A DNA stretch of 64,000 nucleotides from Vibrio palustris (GCF_024346995.1 NZ_AP024887.1:806001-870000), one strand, 5' to 3'; shown: positions 35,206 to 45,215, counted from the stretch's first letter. The notes: generated from the sequence alone by a model not told the origin. Numbers and translations: made by a program.

Positions 35206-36507
35206 ATGAATGGATTTAATTTTAGTCGCATTACCATCGGAAGCGCTTTACTGTTTGCTGTATGCAGCACCTCTGCAATAGCAGCACAATCAACCGTTTC
35301 TGATTCTGATAACGCACAAACTCAGCTTATTAAGCGTGGGGAATACCTTTCTCGTGCTGGTGATTGTATGGCATGTCACTCAGTGGAAGGGCAGCCAGAA
35401 TATACCGGTGGCCTCGCGATTGAGTCTGATTTAGGGGTTATTTATTCCACCAATATTACGCCAGATAAAAAGCACGGTATCGGTAACTATACTGAGAAGC
35501 AATTTGCGGATGCAGTAAGAAAAGGGGTACGAGCAGATGGGTCTAAACTCTACCCAGCCATGCCTTACCCTGACTATGCTACCGTTACTGATGAAGATAT
35601 TCACGCGTTATATACGTATTTCATGCATAAAGTACCGGCCAATGATCGTCAGCCAAAACAAACGGATTTAAGTTTTCCGTTTAATCAGCGTTGGGGCATG
35701 ATGTTCTGGAATTGGGCATTTGGTAACAGCGAGACTAAGTTTAAGCCAATTAAAGGGGCTTCTGATGAAGTCAACCGCGGCGCTTACTTAGTACAGGGGC
35801 TGGGCCACTGTGGTAGTTGTCATACGCCACGCGGTATTGGCATGCAAGAAAAAGCGTACAATGATTCAGACAAAGCCTTTTTATCCGGTGGTGAGCTCAA
35901 TGGTTGGGCTGTTCCATCATTACGTGGTGTCCATCATTGGACACAAGATGAGTTAGTAGAGTACCTACAAACTGGTCGTAATGATAAAGCGGGCGTGGCT
36001 GGTGAGATGACCTCTGTTGTTTATAACAGTACGTCTCATATGTCAGAAGCGGACTTACATGCGATTGCTGTTTACCTGAAACAGCTTGATGGTAAACGCG
36101 TTGTGCCAAAAGAAGATAAAGCTGCCACTGAGAAAACGGCTGCGAAGTTGACTCAGGCTAAAAATCTGACTGAAGGTGAGCGTTTGTACATAGATAACTG
36201 TAGTGCCTGTCACTTAGTTGATGGTAAAGGCGCGCCGAAAGCCTTTCCACAAATCAATGGTGCGAGCCTGGTGAACGCCGATAATCCGGATGGATTGATT
36301 CACATTATTTTGCAGGGTGCACAGTTGCCATCAACAGAAAAAGCGCCATCAGAGTTGATGATGCCCGGTTTTGCTCACCGTCTTAACGATAAAGAAGTTG
36401 CAGAACTTGCGACCTTCTTACGTCAAGGATGGAGTAATGATGCAGGTAAAGTGTCAGTCGATGAAGTGAAATCAGTACGCGCTAAAATTACTGATAGTAA
36501 AGAGTAA
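35206..36507 (+). CDS. Triheme cytochrome c subunit of the GMC dehydrogenase
   Basis: A 433-residue periplasmic cytochrome c with a signal peptide (ending near AIAAQ) and three CXXCH heme sites: CMACH (54-58), CGSCH (202-206) and CSACH (332-336). It passes electrons from the FAD subunit to ubiquinone or terminal oxidases. It has no obvious C-terminal anchor. The gene starts 4 bases after the large subunit stop, so translation is likely coupled. Its hemes need the ccm machinery at the left end of this window. Confidence 0.93.
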   Translation: MNGFNFSRITIGSALLFAVCSTSAIAAQSTVSDSDNAQTQLIKRGEYLSRAGDCMACHSVEGQPEYTGGLAIESDLGVIYSTNITPDKKHGIGNYTEKQFADAVRKGVRADGSKLYPAMPYPDYATVTDEDIHALYTYFMHKVPANDRQPKQTDLSFPFNQRWGMMFWNWAFGNSETKFKPIKGASDEVNRGAYLVQGLGHCGSCHTPRGIGMQEKAYNDSDKAFLSGGELNGWAVPSLRGVHHWTQDELVEYLQTGRNDKAGVAGEMTSVVYNSTSHMSEADLHAIAVYLKQLDGKRVVPKEDKAATEKTAAKLTQAKNLTEGERLYIDNCSACHLVDGKGAPKAFPQINGASLVNADNPDGLIHIILQGAQLPSTEKAPSELMMPGFAHRLNDKEVAELATFLRQGWSNDAGKVSVDEVKSVRAKITDSKE

Positions 36508-36546
36508 TTAGTTATCTTCCTTTAGGAAGCTGAACGATGAGTCTAT

Positions 36547-36574
36547 AGGACGACCAATAGGTCGTCCTTTTTTA
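36547..36574 (+). terminator. Intrinsic terminator of the GMC dehydrogenase operon
   Basis: AGGACGACC and GGTCGTCCT pair over 9 bp around AATA, followed by six T residues. Confidence 0.9.
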
Positions 36575-36801
36575 TGTGTCGATGTATTGCATCGCGGCAG
36601 TCCCCAGTCTTGTTTAAAGTGGTCAGAGAGTTTGTATCGTCATGAATTGATTTATAATCAACGATTGACAACAACATTCACACCTTTAGAATAGTTTGTC
36701 TAGTCAGCGGTTCTACCTCGCAGCTTCTGATAGTGCTTATCAACTAATTAGTCGTTAGTAAGCATAATAAAGATTATTTTTAAATAAATTGAAAATAAGA
36801 C
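36575..36801. other. Intergenic region before the first csp copy
   Basis: About 227 bp of AT-rich DNA between the operon terminator and the csp promoter. I see no gene or structured element. Confidence 0.4.
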
Positions 36802-36830
36802 TTTACAAAGAAGGTTAATTGGTAGATGCT
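36802..36830 (+). promoter_or_regulatory. Promoter of csp copy A
   Basis: TTTACA (36802-36807), a 17-base spacer and GATGCT (36825-36830) align with the same elements in copy B. The transcript would start near 36837 with a leader of about 185 bases, as is usual for cold-shock genes. Confidence 0.5.
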
Positions 36831-37021
36831 GTCTTTGCTCTGGAGTTCAGAGTTATTAAATGTAAATAGAGTCAAAGTTAAATTCTCAGTAGCCCATCGT
36901 AACTGTTGTCGTTCTTAGTGTTTCCTTAGCTTCATCTAACCATTAAATAATTCATGCCCATGGTGTATCGCAAAATTTTTTTGCGGCAATTACTTTTAAT
37001 TTTTTATATAAGGGACACACA

Positions 37022-37237
37022 ATGTCTAATGCAAAATCAACTGGTCTAGTTAAATGGTTCAACGAAGAGAAAGGCTTTGGCTTTATCACTCAAAACAATG
37101 GCGGTGCTGACGTATTCGTTCACTTCCGTGCTATTGCTTCTGAAGGCTTCAAAACTTTGGCTGACGGTCAAAAAGTAGAATTTGACGTAGAACAAGGTCA
37201 AAAAGGTCTTCAAGCTGCAAACGTTGTAGCTCTATAA
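37022..37237 (+). CDS. Cold-shock protein (CspA family), copy A
   Basis: A 71-residue single-domain RNA chaperone with RNP1 (KGFGFIT) and RNP2 (DVFVHF) motifs. The gene has a long leader of about 185 bases with a small stem (CGCAAAA...TTTTGCG) near its end, typical of cold-inducible csp mRNAs whose structure changes with temperature. AAGGGACACACA precedes the ATG. A UUCG-tetraloop terminator follows at 37248. It differs from copy B at two residues, Asn to Ser and Ala to Thr. The exact orthologue among csp genes cannot be decided. Confidence 0.93.
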   Translation: MSNAKSTGLVKWFNEEKGFGFITQNNGGADVFVHFRAIASEGFKTLADGQKVEFDVEQGQKGLQAANVVAL

Positions 37238-37247
37238 GATTTTGAAT

Positions 37248-37275
37248 AACGCAGATAGCTTCGGCTATCTGCGTT
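37248..37275 (+). terminator. UUCG-tetraloop terminator after csp copy A
   Basis: AACGCAGATAGC and GCTATCTGCGTT pair over 12 bp around a TTCG loop. The T run afterwards is weak (AATCTT), so it may also act as a 3' stabiliser. Confidence 0.75.
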
Positions 37276-37483
37276 AATCTTCCAATACCCCACTTATACC
37301 TACTCAGTCATACACCACTTAATCTGCTTTAATGTGTATAACCCTCAGTAACAACACTTCTGTTTTATCCTGCATTCTTCTCATTTTTATTAGCGTCGAA
37401 TAATTTATAATAACAGCGAAATATGTTTGTCATATCTCTACGTTATTGTTGGATAAAATCATCGTACCCGTAAGGAAAATATT

Positions 37484-37588
37484 ATGAGCCGTTCAAATGG
37501 TCGTAAACGTATTTGGTTTCAGCATTCGCAAGATCAGAAAATCAAAAAAGACACACCGAAAATGATTCAAGCTACTAACGCAAATTAA
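37484..37588 (+). CDS. Basic 34-residue microprotein, copy A
   Basis: A short open frame starting MSRSNGRKRIWFQHSQ, with a TAAGGAAAATATT ribosome site before the ATG. It is basic, with Trp and Phe in the middle, and ends in TNAN. I know no family. The second copy at 41742-41846 is identical base for base, and both follow a csp gene by about 250 bases. It is not in the usual length range of gene finders. It could bind RNA or ribosomes by its charge, but that is a guess. Confidence 0.6.
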   Translation: MSRSNGRKRIWFQHSQDQKIKKDTPKMIQATNAN

Positions 37589-37908
37589 TTCACGCTACCT
37601 TCATTGAATAACGTTGCAGTGACTTTCAATGTTTTATACAAAACGCAGTGTGACATACTGCCAGTGAATGTCTTGACACACGCAGTGTGGTGAGACGAAA
37701 GAAAAAGAGATAAAGAAACATTTTATTTTTCAGCCTGAGGAAATCACAACGGCTCAGTGAAAAATCCAGTGACAAAGTGATGCTCCCAACATGTACTTTG
37801 CTTCTTTATCTTCTCTCCTTGATTTACCAATCTTTCTTAATAGATGCAACTCCCTATATATATTTCCCCATTTTAATGATTGCTTGAGCATCCATGCTGT
37901 ATTTTATT

Positions 37909-38120
37909 GCGCTTCAAAATAATGAGACACCCACATTGTGAAAAACAGTGGTCTTGTGACTAGCTTCCTAATGTTTATCACGGCGTGATGCTCGAATTTG
38001 TCAATCATATCTATTTTGAGCGATCAACCAGCGGCTTTACTCGAATTTTACAGTATTCAGGACGAGCGAAGACGTACTAATTAATATAGACAGTGGGAAA
38101 TGACAGAGTAGTGGTTTATC
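37909..38120. other. Junction between duplication copy A and the MetE-like fragment
   Basis: About 212 bp with no gene seen. It joins the end of the csp duplication to the truncated methyltransferase fragment, so it may hold old recombination endpoints. Confidence 0.4.
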
Positions 38121-38382
38121 GTTGCGCCACCTTGCTGAAGGTAAAAAGGTCGTACTAGGCTTAGTATCATCAAAAGTGCCTGAACTTGAAGCGATTGATG
38201 ATGTGATCGAACGCATTAAAGAAGCCAGCCAATATGTACCGTTAGAAAACTTATATCTCAGCACGCAATGTGGCTTTGCTTCTACAGAAGAGGGGAACGC
38301 ATTAACTGAAGCGCAGCAATGGGCTAAAATTGTGTTAGTGCAAACCATCGCTCAGCGAGTGTGGAAAGATTCGTTAATTTGA
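38121..38382 (+). pseudogene. 3' fragment of a MetE-like methyltransferase gene
   Basis: The first 177 bases repeat 31854-32030 of the intact gene with a single mismatch that I can see (GTGTCA against GTATCA). After GAGGGGAA the sequences diverge, although the protein remains similar (NALTEAQQWAKIVLVQTIAQRVWKDSLI against NDVTQAQQWAKIKLVQEVAKRVW). It has no proper start. It appears to be the tail of a second, related gene, whose middle was copied from, or shared with, the intact gene. Confidence 0.85.
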
Positions 38383-38422
38383 TACTTTTATCCCAGTTGA
38401 TATTAATAGCTAGATAGTAAAT

Positions 38423-38455
38423 GGGCCGGATTTTATGGTAATAATCACCGGCCCA
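38423..38455. terminator. GC-rich hairpin between the fragment and the chemotaxis gene
   Basis: GGGCCGG and CCGGCCC pair over 7 bp with a long loop. It may be the terminator of the paralogue that was lost or of the minus-strand receptor gene. Confidence 0.5.
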
Positions 38456-38478
38456 GAGGGTTTACCTAAGGGACACTA

Positions 38479-40848
38479 TTATTCCTCAGTGTTCTTGCGA
38501 ATTTCCTTACGGCGTTTATCAGAATGTTCAGTGTTGGTCACATTAAACGTATCTGTGACGCTACGCATCTTCGCACTGATCGACGTGATGTCTGTACTGA
38601 TTACGTTACATAGCTTAATAGTATGTTGCGTATTAACAAAATTTTCATCTAATTGGACGAAGTTATCGGATAATCCGTGTAAGCCTTTCACTTGCTCACC
38701 CATGAGAGAGGTTATGTCATGCACATGACCATCAATGTTGTGCATTGCCGTTTCGACCTGTTCCCATGTTATTTCTGTTTGCTGCACTCGATTTGCACAG
38801 TTTTTGGTCGATTCTAAGCCTTTATGGATAATACTTTCTACCTTATCTGTGCTATCACGTACCGTGTTGACCATTTTAGTGACGTCCTCGGTGGATGAGC
38901 GTGTGCGAGCAGCAAGAGCTCTTACTTCGTCGGCAACAACAGCGAAACCTCTGCCCATTTCACCCGCTCTGGCCGCTTCTATAGAAGCATTTAGTGCCAG
39001 TAAGTTGGTTTGTTCTGCTATTCCATTAATCACATCGACTATACGTGCAATTTCGTTAGAGTGTTGCTGCAATTCACCAACGGCAACAGATACATCTCCA
39101 ATTTCATCTTGTAAAGTATGCATATCTTTAGCTGTTTCTTGGACCGAATGTCTACCCTCTGATACTTCATTGACCGCTGAATGCGAGGCAGTTTTTATCT
39201 CTGATAGCTTAGCTTCAGCATGTTGATTACTCGCTAATACACCCTCTAAGCTGGCTTGCATTGTTTGATATTCTGATTTGGTGTGAGAAGCATGCGTATT
39301 GAGTGAATTTGTAATATCAATGACATCTTCTGACATTGGTTTCATACGGATAATTGCTGCGAGTAGATGAGAAAAAGTCACGTCAAGGTAATCAATAAAC
39401 TGGTTTAGGCTAATAGCAAGGTTATCGAGTTCATCTTTACTACCCGTTTCGGTTAATCGTACACGTAAATCGCCTTGGCCACTGGAGAGTGAGTTTACGG
39501 TATGTAATAGAACGTCCAAAGGTTTAGTGATTCGTCTCGCTAATAGCCAACTGACTAATCCACTAATCACGGTGGATGCTATGATCATTAATATAAGGAT
39601 CTTTAGTGTTTTCTCTTTCACAAGTTCTAAAGTATGTAATGCTTCGCTTTCATCGATCTCGCTCATTAGAGCCCAGTGAACCCCTTTTATTTGTATCGGT
39701 TGATAGCTTGAATACACATTGACATTACGATAGTCAGGGAACGTGGAGAAGCCTTGTTTGCCTGCAAGGGCTTCGTCTACACCTGTAGTGTTGACCGCCT
39801 GTAACCCCATTGTTGAATTTCGTTTATCGATTTCATTGATGATGGTTTGTGAAGTGCCGGATTGTTTTAGCGCAGCAAAGTAGCTGGTTTTGTCATCAAT
39901 CAAAAAGCGTCCTTCTGAGCGCATAAAGTGATCTTTACCGACCAAGTAAGTTTCTCCTGACTCTCCTAACCCTTCTTTTTTCCATTGTTTCTTGTGCAGT
40001 AAAATAGCGTTAATTTTGTCGACAGGCATTTGATAAATGAGCACTCCCATCGTTTTGCCTGCGCTGTTAACAATAGGTGTACTCATAAAAGACGCTTGCG
40101 CTTCGTAAGAGGGAGTGTATCTGGCAAAGTCTGTGAGGTAAGTCTCGTTCTTTTTTAAGTTAACCCCGTTCTGGAAGGCCTGAGCTAGGCCACTATCTTT
40201 GAAAGGCCCAGTTTTTAGGGATGTGGCGTAATCAAGTTCTTTAAATACCGAATACACGACGACACCTGTGTTGGCGTCAACTAAGAAGACATCATAGAGC
40301 CCCATCTCTTGCAGAATGTGTTGATATACTGGGTGATATTGGGCATGAGTATCGCCATAAGCGCTAACTATGGGAGGATGGACTAATTGGTCCTTGCTAC
40401 CAAGAGGGGCGGGGTTTTGCGATATATATTGGCTTTGGAACATTTTGCCCCGTTGGTCAATCGTTCTAAGTATATTGTTAACAGCAACGCTTTCCGTATT
40501 GAGCGAGTTATATTTGGGCGCAAATTCATTTTGATAAAAGTGAGTCAATGACTGAAAGCTATCCTGCTTTAGGGGTTCTGAAAAGTACTGGTTTACCAAT
40601 GCTTCCATCGCAGTTTGCGATGTTGGGTTAGACGCAGTTAGAACGAGTTGTGATTCTATGCTATGAAAGTAATCAATGAGACGTTCAGCGGTGGTGTTCC
40701 CAACCGAAGTTAGGTGCTGGCGAGCGTCTTCTTTGGTTAATGTCCCGACTTTGTTTGTGATTTCATAGCTTAATATTAAGCAGCTCAGCACCACAAAAAT
40801 AAGGCATAGTATGATATTAGAACTTAGTATCTTATGTTTAATTTTCAT
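38479..40848 (-). CDS. Methyl-accepting chemotaxis protein
   Basis: A 789-residue receptor. The first membrane helix is at about residues 8-28, then a large periplasmic domain (about 30-410) that looks like a double-Cache sensor, a second helix (about 415-435), a HAMP domain (about 436-490), and a cytoplasmic signalling domain with the conserved hairpin [36 protein letters not shown] (611-646). The ligand is unknown. It reads toward the methyltransferase fragment and is flanked on both sides by the duplicated csp module. No C-terminal CheR-binding pentapeptide of the NWETF type is seen. Confidence 0.95.
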   Translation of the reverse strand: MKIKHKILSSNIILCLIFVVLSCLILSYEITNKVGTLTKEDARQHLTSVGNTTAERLIDYFHSIESQLVLTASNPTSQTAMEALVNQYFSEPLKQDSFQSLTHFYQNEFAPKYNSLNTESVAVNNILRTIDQRGKMFQSQYISQNPAPLGSKDQLVHPPIVSAYGDTHAQYHPVYQHILQEMGLYDVFLVDANTGVVVYSVFKELDYATSLKTGPFKDSGLAQAFQNGVNLKKNETYLTDFARYTPSYEAQASFMSTPIVNSAGKTMGVLIYQMPVDKINAILLHKKQWKKEGLGESGETYLVGKDHFMRSEGRFLIDDKTSYFAALKQSGTSQTIINEIDKRNSTMGLQAVNTTGVDEALAGKQGFSTFPDYRNVNVYSSYQPIQIKGVHWALMSEIDESEALHTLELVKEKTLKILILMIIASTVISGLVSWLLARRITKPLDVLLHTVNSLSSGQGDLRVRLTETGSKDELDNLAISLNQFIDYLDVTFSHLLAAIIRMKPMSEDVIDITNSLNTHASHTKSEYQTMQASLEGVLASNQHAEAKLSEIKTASHSAVNEVSEGRHSVQETAKDMHTLQDEIGDVSVAVGELQQHSNEIARIVDVINGIAEQTNLLALNASIEAARAGEMGRGFAVVADEVRALAARTRSSTEDVTKMVNTVRDSTDKVESIIHKGLESTKNCANRVQQTEITWEQVETAMHNIDGHVHDITSLMGEQVKGLHGLSDNFVQLDENFVNTQHTIKLCNVISTDITSISAKMRSVTDTFNVTNTEHSDKRRKEIRKNTEE

Positions 40849-41060
40849 TGAATATACTCAGTATTTTGCACTCAATCTTGATGCTTATATGTATAGTTAC
40901 GGTAAGAAAGGAAGGCAAGGTATCGAGGGGGTGTTTCACGAATGTTCTCATTGCTATGTGCTTGACAGCACATAGCATACATCTTTAGTATTACGTCGGT
41001 AGGTTGGTGTTGCTTACCAAACGCTTTGTAAAAATAATCTCAATTAATTGAAAATAATGC
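40849..41060. other. Intergenic region upstream of the chemotaxis gene and csp copy B
   Basis: About 212 bp carrying the receptor's promoter and the approach to the csp promoter. No other feature is seen. Confidence 0.4.
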
Positions 41061-41089
41061 TTTACAAACTGTGCGAATAAGCAGATACT
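41061..41089 (+). promoter_or_regulatory. Promoter of csp copy B
   Basis: TTTACA (41061-41066), a 17-base spacer that differs from copy A, and GATACT (41084-41089). Preservation of the boxes while the spacer changed supports the assignment. Start near 41096. Confidence 0.55.
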
Positions 41090-41279
41090 AGCTTTGCTCT
41101 GGAGTTCAGAGTTATTAAATGTAAAATCGAGTCAAAGTTAAATTCTCAGTAGCCCATCGTAACTGTTGTCGTTCTTAGTGTTTCCTTAGCTTCATCTAAC
41201 CATTAAATAATTCATGCCTACAGTGTATCGCAAAATTTTTTGCGGCAATTACTTTTAATTTTTATATAAGGGACACACA

Positions 41280-41495
41280 ATGTCTAATGCAAAATCAACA
41301 GGTCTAGTTAAATGGTTCAACGAAGAGAAAGGCTTTGGCTTTATTACTCAAAGCAATGGCGGTGCTGACGTATTCGTTCACTTCCGTGCTATCGCTTCTG
41401 AAGGCTTCAAAACTTTGACTGACGGTCAAAAAGTAGAATTTGACGTAGAACAAGGTCAAAAAGGTCTTCAAGCTGCAAACGTTGTAGCTCTATAA
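41280..41495 (+). CDS. Cold-shock protein (CspA family), copy B
   Basis: A 71-residue cold-shock protein with intact RNP1 (KGFGFIT) and RNP2 (DVFVHF). It differs from copy A at two positions only (Ser for Asn before GG, Thr for Ala before DGQ), in loop regions rather than in the RNA-binding motifs. It has the same long leader, ribosome site and terminator architecture, so both copies appear to be functional. Two copies may raise the dose or allow separate tuning of expression. Confidence 0.93.
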   Translation: MSNAKSTGLVKWFNEEKGFGFITQSNGGADVFVHFRAIASEGFKTLTDGQKVEFDVEQGQKGLQAANVVAL

Positions 41496-41505
41496 GATTT
41501 TGAAT

Positions 41506-41533
41506 AACGCAGATAGTTTCGGCTATCTGCGTT
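41506..41533 (+). terminator. UUCG-tetraloop terminator after csp copy B
   Basis: The same stem as in copy A, except that one C became T, giving a G-T wobble next to the loop. The pairing is kept. Confidence 0.75.
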
Positions 41534-41741
41534 AATCTTCCAATACCCCACTTATACCTACTCAGTCATACACCACTTAATCTGCTTTAATGTGTATAAC
41601 CCTCAGTAACAACACTTCTGTTTTATCCTGCATTCTTCTCATTTTTATTAGCGTCGAATAACTTATAATAACAGCGAAATATGTTTGTCATATCTCTACG
41701 TTATTGTTGGATAAAATCATCGTACCCGTAAGGAAAATATT

Positions 41742-41846
41742 ATGAGCCGTTCAAATGGTCGTAAACGTATTTGGTTTCAGCATTCGCAAGATCAGAAAAT
41801 CAAAAAAGACACACCGAAAATGATTCAAGCTACTAACGCAAATTAA
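41742..41846 (+). CDS. Basic 34-residue microprotein, copy B
   Basis: Identical in all bases to 37484-37588, including the ribosome site. The flanking non-coding DNA carries several differences between the copies, while this frame carries none, though the sample is too small to prove selection. Function unknown. It lies about 250 bases after the csp stop and after its terminator, so it may have its own promoter or depend on read-through. Confidence 0.6.
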   Translation: MSRSNGRKRIWFQHSQDQKIKKDTPKMIQATNAN

Positions 41847-42256
41847 TTCACGCTACCCTCATTGAATAACGTTGCAGTGACTTTCAATGTTTTATACAAA
41901 ACGCAGTGTGACATACTGCCAGTGAATGTCTTGACACACACAGTGTGATGAGACGAAAGAAAAAGAGATAAAGAAACATTTTATTTTTCAGCCTGAGGAA
42001 ATCACAACGGCTCAGTGAAAAATCCAGTGACAAAGTGATGCTCCCAACATGTACTTTGCTTCTTTATCTTCTCTCCTTGATTTACCAACCTTTCTTAATA
42101 GATGCAACTCCCTATATATATTTCCCCATTTTAATGATTGCTTGAGCATCCATGCTGTATTTTATTAAGCTTAATTTATTCGAATAGCGCATATCAGTCG
42201 GTGCATGTATAGCGATGATATTGCCCTCATGAATATTCTAGAAGGCATCATGCTTA

Positions 42257-43108
42257 TTAGCGGATCAATAGCAATGGTACCGTCGCATTCGTTAATATCT
42301 TAGTGGTCGTACTGCCGACAAACCAATGACGAAACTTAGAATGTCCATAAGCGCCCATGGCAATTAAGCCAATATCATGTTGCTGTTGATATTTTAATAC
42401 GCTATCTGCGACAACGTTTCCCATTAAATGGGCTTCGATAACGGTCACTCCCTGTTGTTGTAATCGATGTGATGCCGACTTAAATTCTTTAGGTGTTTGC
42501 TTGTCGTCGACCATGACTAAATGACATGTCATGCCTTTCAAGAGTGGTGTATTTATCGCTTTTTCGACGAGTTTCTCGCTGATATCGCTACCATCAAACG
42601 CAAGTACATAACTGGTTGGCGCTTGTGAAAACTCACTGGGTGAGACGAGTATATGAGAATGTATGGCACGTACGACACTTTCTAAATGTGATCCTAGCGT
42701 TTTTTCGTCATTTTGATGCAGCTCGCCAGATTTCCCCATCACCACCACTCGGGTCGTGTCCGCCATCTCTTTGAGTGTTTCCACGAGATTACCGTGTTTT
42801 TGTTGCTTATAAACCTCAGCGATATCCCATTTATCCGCGAATATTTCGAGATCGCTTAACAAGACCTGTCCATACTTCAAGGCGATTTTAGCGCGTTGCT
42901 CGTCGAGTTCGGCAAGCTGGGTGAGTAAATGCTCACGACTCCCTAAACCAATATGCCCACTTAGTTGAATATCGGCTTCCGGTTTAGCATCATCGAGTAC
43001 GTGCAATAAGGTGAGCGGACAAACAATACGCTGTGCCGCCCAAGCGGCAAGAGCCGTCACTGATTGCGAATAAGATGAACCATCGATACAGGCGATAATA
43101 TGTTGCAT
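42257..43108 (-). CDS. Universal stress protein with two Usp domains
   Basis: A 283-residue cytoplasmic protein made of two tandem UspA domains (about 1-145 and 150-283). The second has the ATP-binding pattern GAYGHSKFRHWFVGSTT near its end (G-2x-G-9x-G-S/T); the first has a partly matching VVMGKSGELHQNDEKTLGSHLESVVR. It starts 10 bases after the sulP gene on the same strand, so the two are cotranscribed, and the Usp may regulate the transporter or respond to the same stress. Confidence 0.93.
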   Translation of the reverse strand: MQHIIACIDGSSYSQSVTALAAWAAQRIVCPLTLLHVLDDAKPEADIQLSGHIGLGSREHLLTQLAELDEQRAKIALKYGQVLLSDLEIFADKWDIAEVYKQQKHGNLVETLKEMADTTRVVVMGKSGELHQNDEKTLGSHLESVVRAIHSHILVSPSEFSQAPTSYVLAFDGSDISEKLVEKAINTPLLKGMTCHLVMVDDKQTPKEFKSASHRLQQQGVTVIEAHLMGNVVADSVLKYQQQHDIGLIAMGAYGHSKFRHWFVGSTTTKILTNATVPLLLIR

Positions 43109-43118
43109 GGTGTACTCC

Positions 43119-44609
43119 TTAATGTCCGTCCATTAATTTGGCTACATCTTCTGGTTTATCGTGTACACCAAATTTATCCACGATCGTTGCTGTTGCTTGG
43201 TTCATGCCGATGACATTCACTTCGGTACCTTCGCGGCGGAATTTAATCACTGCGCGATCAAGCGAAGAGACCGAAGTAATATCCCAAAAATGCGCATGTG
43301 TCAGATCGATAGTGACATGCGCTACCGCTTCTTTGAAGTCGAAATATGCGAGAAATTGATCGGATGATGCAAAAAAAACTTGGCCGATAACTTGGTAGGT
43401 GCGTGAATGACCATCGTTTGAGATTTCACTCGATACGTTCATATAGCGCCCGATTTTGTTAGCAAAAAAGAGCGAGGCTAATAACACGCCGACGAATACA
43501 CCTAACGCTAAGTTATGCGTAGCAACGACAACCGCTACAGTGGCGAGCATCACGATATTCGTTGAAAGTGGGTGAGATTTAAGATCACGAATCGAGCTCC
43601 AAGAAAATGTTCCGATGGATACCATAATCATTACCGCAACTAAGGCCGCCATAGGGATAAGCTTAAGATAATCACTTAAGAACACCACCATAATTAATAA
43701 AAAAAGACCGGCACAGAACGTGGATAAACGGCCTCGTCCGCCCGATTTGATATTAATAATCGATTGACCAATCATGGCACAGCCTGCCATGCCACCGATG
43801 AAGCCAGTAATCACATTTGCCGTCCCTTGACCTTTACATTCGCGGTTTTTATCACTGCTGGTATCGGTTAAATCATCGACTATTGTCGCAGTCATCATCG
43901 ATTCTAATAAGCCCACAATCGCTAAACCAAGTGAGTAGGGGAAAATAATTCGCAGTGTTTCCAGGGTCAGTGGTACATCGGGCCATAAAAAGATCGGAAG
44001 AGTATCAGGTAGTTGCCCCATGTCGCCAACATTACGGATCGTTAACCCCATGCTGACTGCAACAATTGTTAAGCTGATAATACACACTAACGGAGAGGGA
44101 ATGATTTTCCCGATATAAGGAATATAAGGAAATAAGTAAATGATCGCCAGCCCTGCTGCCGTCATTGCATAAACATTCCAAGAGACATTAGTGAGTTCAG
44201 GAAGCTGCGCCATAAAGATTAAAATCGCCAGAGCATTAACAAAACCGGTGACAACAGAACGTGAGACAAAGCGCATTAAATTTCCTAAGCGAATGTAGCC
44301 AAATACGATTTGTAACAGACCGGTCAGCACGGTTGCGGCGAGCAAGTATTGTAAGCCATGCTCTTTGACTAACGTTACCATGAGAAGAGCCATGGCCCCA
44401 GTTGCAGCAGAAATCATACCGGGACGTCCGCCTAAAAAAGAAATAACAACCGCGATACAAAAAGAGGCATATAAGCCAATTTTAGGATCAACGCCCGCGA
44501 TAATCGAAAACGCGATAGCTTCAGGAATCAGAGCCAGCGCAACAACGGTTCCGGCGAGTATGTCTGCGCGTATATTTGAGAACCATTCACGTTTTATTGT
44601 CTCTATCAT
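43119..44609 (-). CDS. SulP family anion transporter with STAS domain
   Basis: A 496-residue membrane protein of the SulP family (sulfate, bicarbonate or other anions). About 10-12 helices include the family motifs [23 protein letters not shown] and [17 protein letters not shown], and a C-terminal STAS domain (about 390-490). I chose the ATG at 44609 behind a GAG sequence; an ATG four codons earlier (44621) is the alternative. It is the first gene of an operon with the Usp protein. Its ion is not predictable; a second SulP gene lies at 58310-59869. Confidence 0.92.
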   Translation of the reverse strand: MIETIKREWFSNIRADILAGTVVALALIPEAIAFSIIAGVDPKIGLYASFCIAVVISFLGGRPGMISAATGAMALLMVTLVKEHGLQYLLAATVLTGLLQIVFGYIRLGNLMRFVSRSVVTGFVNALAILIFMAQLPELTNVSWNVYAMTAAGLAIIYLFPYIPYIGKIIPSPLVCIISLTIVAVSMGLTIRNVGDMGQLPDTLPIFLWPDVPLTLETLRIIFPYSLGLAIVGLLESMMTATIVDDLTDTSSDKNRECKGQGTANVITGFIGGMAGCAMIGQSIINIKSGGRGRLSTFCAGLFLLIMVVFLSDYLKLIPMAALVAVMIMVSIGTFSWSSIRDLKSHPLSTNIVMLATVAVVVATHNLALGVFVGVLLASLFFANKIGRYMNVSSEISNDGHSRTYQVIGQVFFASSDQFLAYFDFKEAVAHVTIDLTHAHFWDITSVSSLDRAVIKFRREGTEVNVIGMNQATATIVDKFGVHDKPEDVAKLMDGH

Positions 44610-44747
44610 TAAAAATCTCATTAATCTATGGGTAAATAAGCAGGATTACAGTAGACAGTCATCATCGAAGGTGGAATCGTAGACACGAGTCACTCCCTGG
44701 ACCGTTATTAGTTAAGCATAGTCAACACACATTATGGCGTTTAAAAA

Positions 44748-45215
44748 TTAAGAGGAGCCAAACAAACGTTCACCGAACATGAATAATGATAACCCGAGTA
44801 GCATTAAAACCAAGCCGACGTATTTCCACCAAAAGACCGGGCGTATAGGCATTTGTATCCAGCCGAAGCTATCAATCAACATTCCGGTGATAAGTTGGCC
44901 AATAATAAATAAAAACATAGTGTTAGTGATACCAATACGCGGCGCTAAAAAAACGCTAGTAAAGACAACCATCGCTCCAATTGCACCACCAACCCAACGC
45001 CACCAAGGTTGCGCGGCAAGCTGCTGCGTCATTCCAGACCATTGCACTTGTACTAGAGCCAACACACCTAAGCAAATTGCGCCAATGGTAAACGATATAA
45101 ATGCAGCCATCAGAGGTTGATCATTGACGCCAGAGCTCAAGCGACTGTTAACCGCAGCCTGAATAGACAATCCCATACCACTGGTGAGCGCGAGTACTAA
45201 ATAAAAAAGGTTCAT
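44748..45215 (-). CDS. DMT superfamily inner-membrane transporter (DUF606/YdcZ type)
   Basis: A 155-residue protein with five hydrophobic helices and the DUF606 pattern (MNLFYLVLALTSGMGLSIQAAVNSRLSS...APRIGITNTMFLFIIGQLITGMLIDSFGW). These half-size drug/metabolite transporter proteins work as dimers in some bacteria. The substrate is unknown. It ends 66 bases before the sulP start region and has its own ATG with an AGGATG-like ribosome site. It may be transcribed separately. Confidence 0.88.
   Translation of the reverse strand: MNLFYLVLALTSGMGLSIQAAVNSRLSSGVNDQPLMAAFISFTIGAICLGVLALVQVQWSGMTQQLAAQPWWRWVGGAIGAMVVFTSVFLAPRIGITNTMFLFIIGQLITGMLIDSFGWIQMPIRPVFWWKYVGLVLMLLGLSLFMFGERLFGSS

Larger units (their letters stand above)
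36788..37908 (+). repeat. 1.1 kb duplication, copy A (csp plus microprotein)
   Basis: This stretch matches 41047-42167 in direct orientation, starting at the csp promoter and ending at CTGTATTTTATT. The coding part differs at only a few bases (for example AAC/AGC and GCT/ACT codons), and most differences are in the promoter spacer and leader. Flanks on both sides are unrelated. Confidence 0.9.
41047..42167 (+). repeat. 1.1 kb duplication, copy B (csp plus microprotein)
   Basis: Direct repeat of 36788-37908. Copy B has an improved -10 (GATACT against GATGCT), a G-T pair in the terminator stem, and a few base changes after the microprotein gene. The two copies are about 4.26 kb apart. Confidence 0.9.

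Noticed and set aside
38735..39226. A 163-codon plus-strand frame opposite the chemotaxis receptor
   Set aside because: It is antisense to the conserved signalling domain of the receptor and has no ribosome site.
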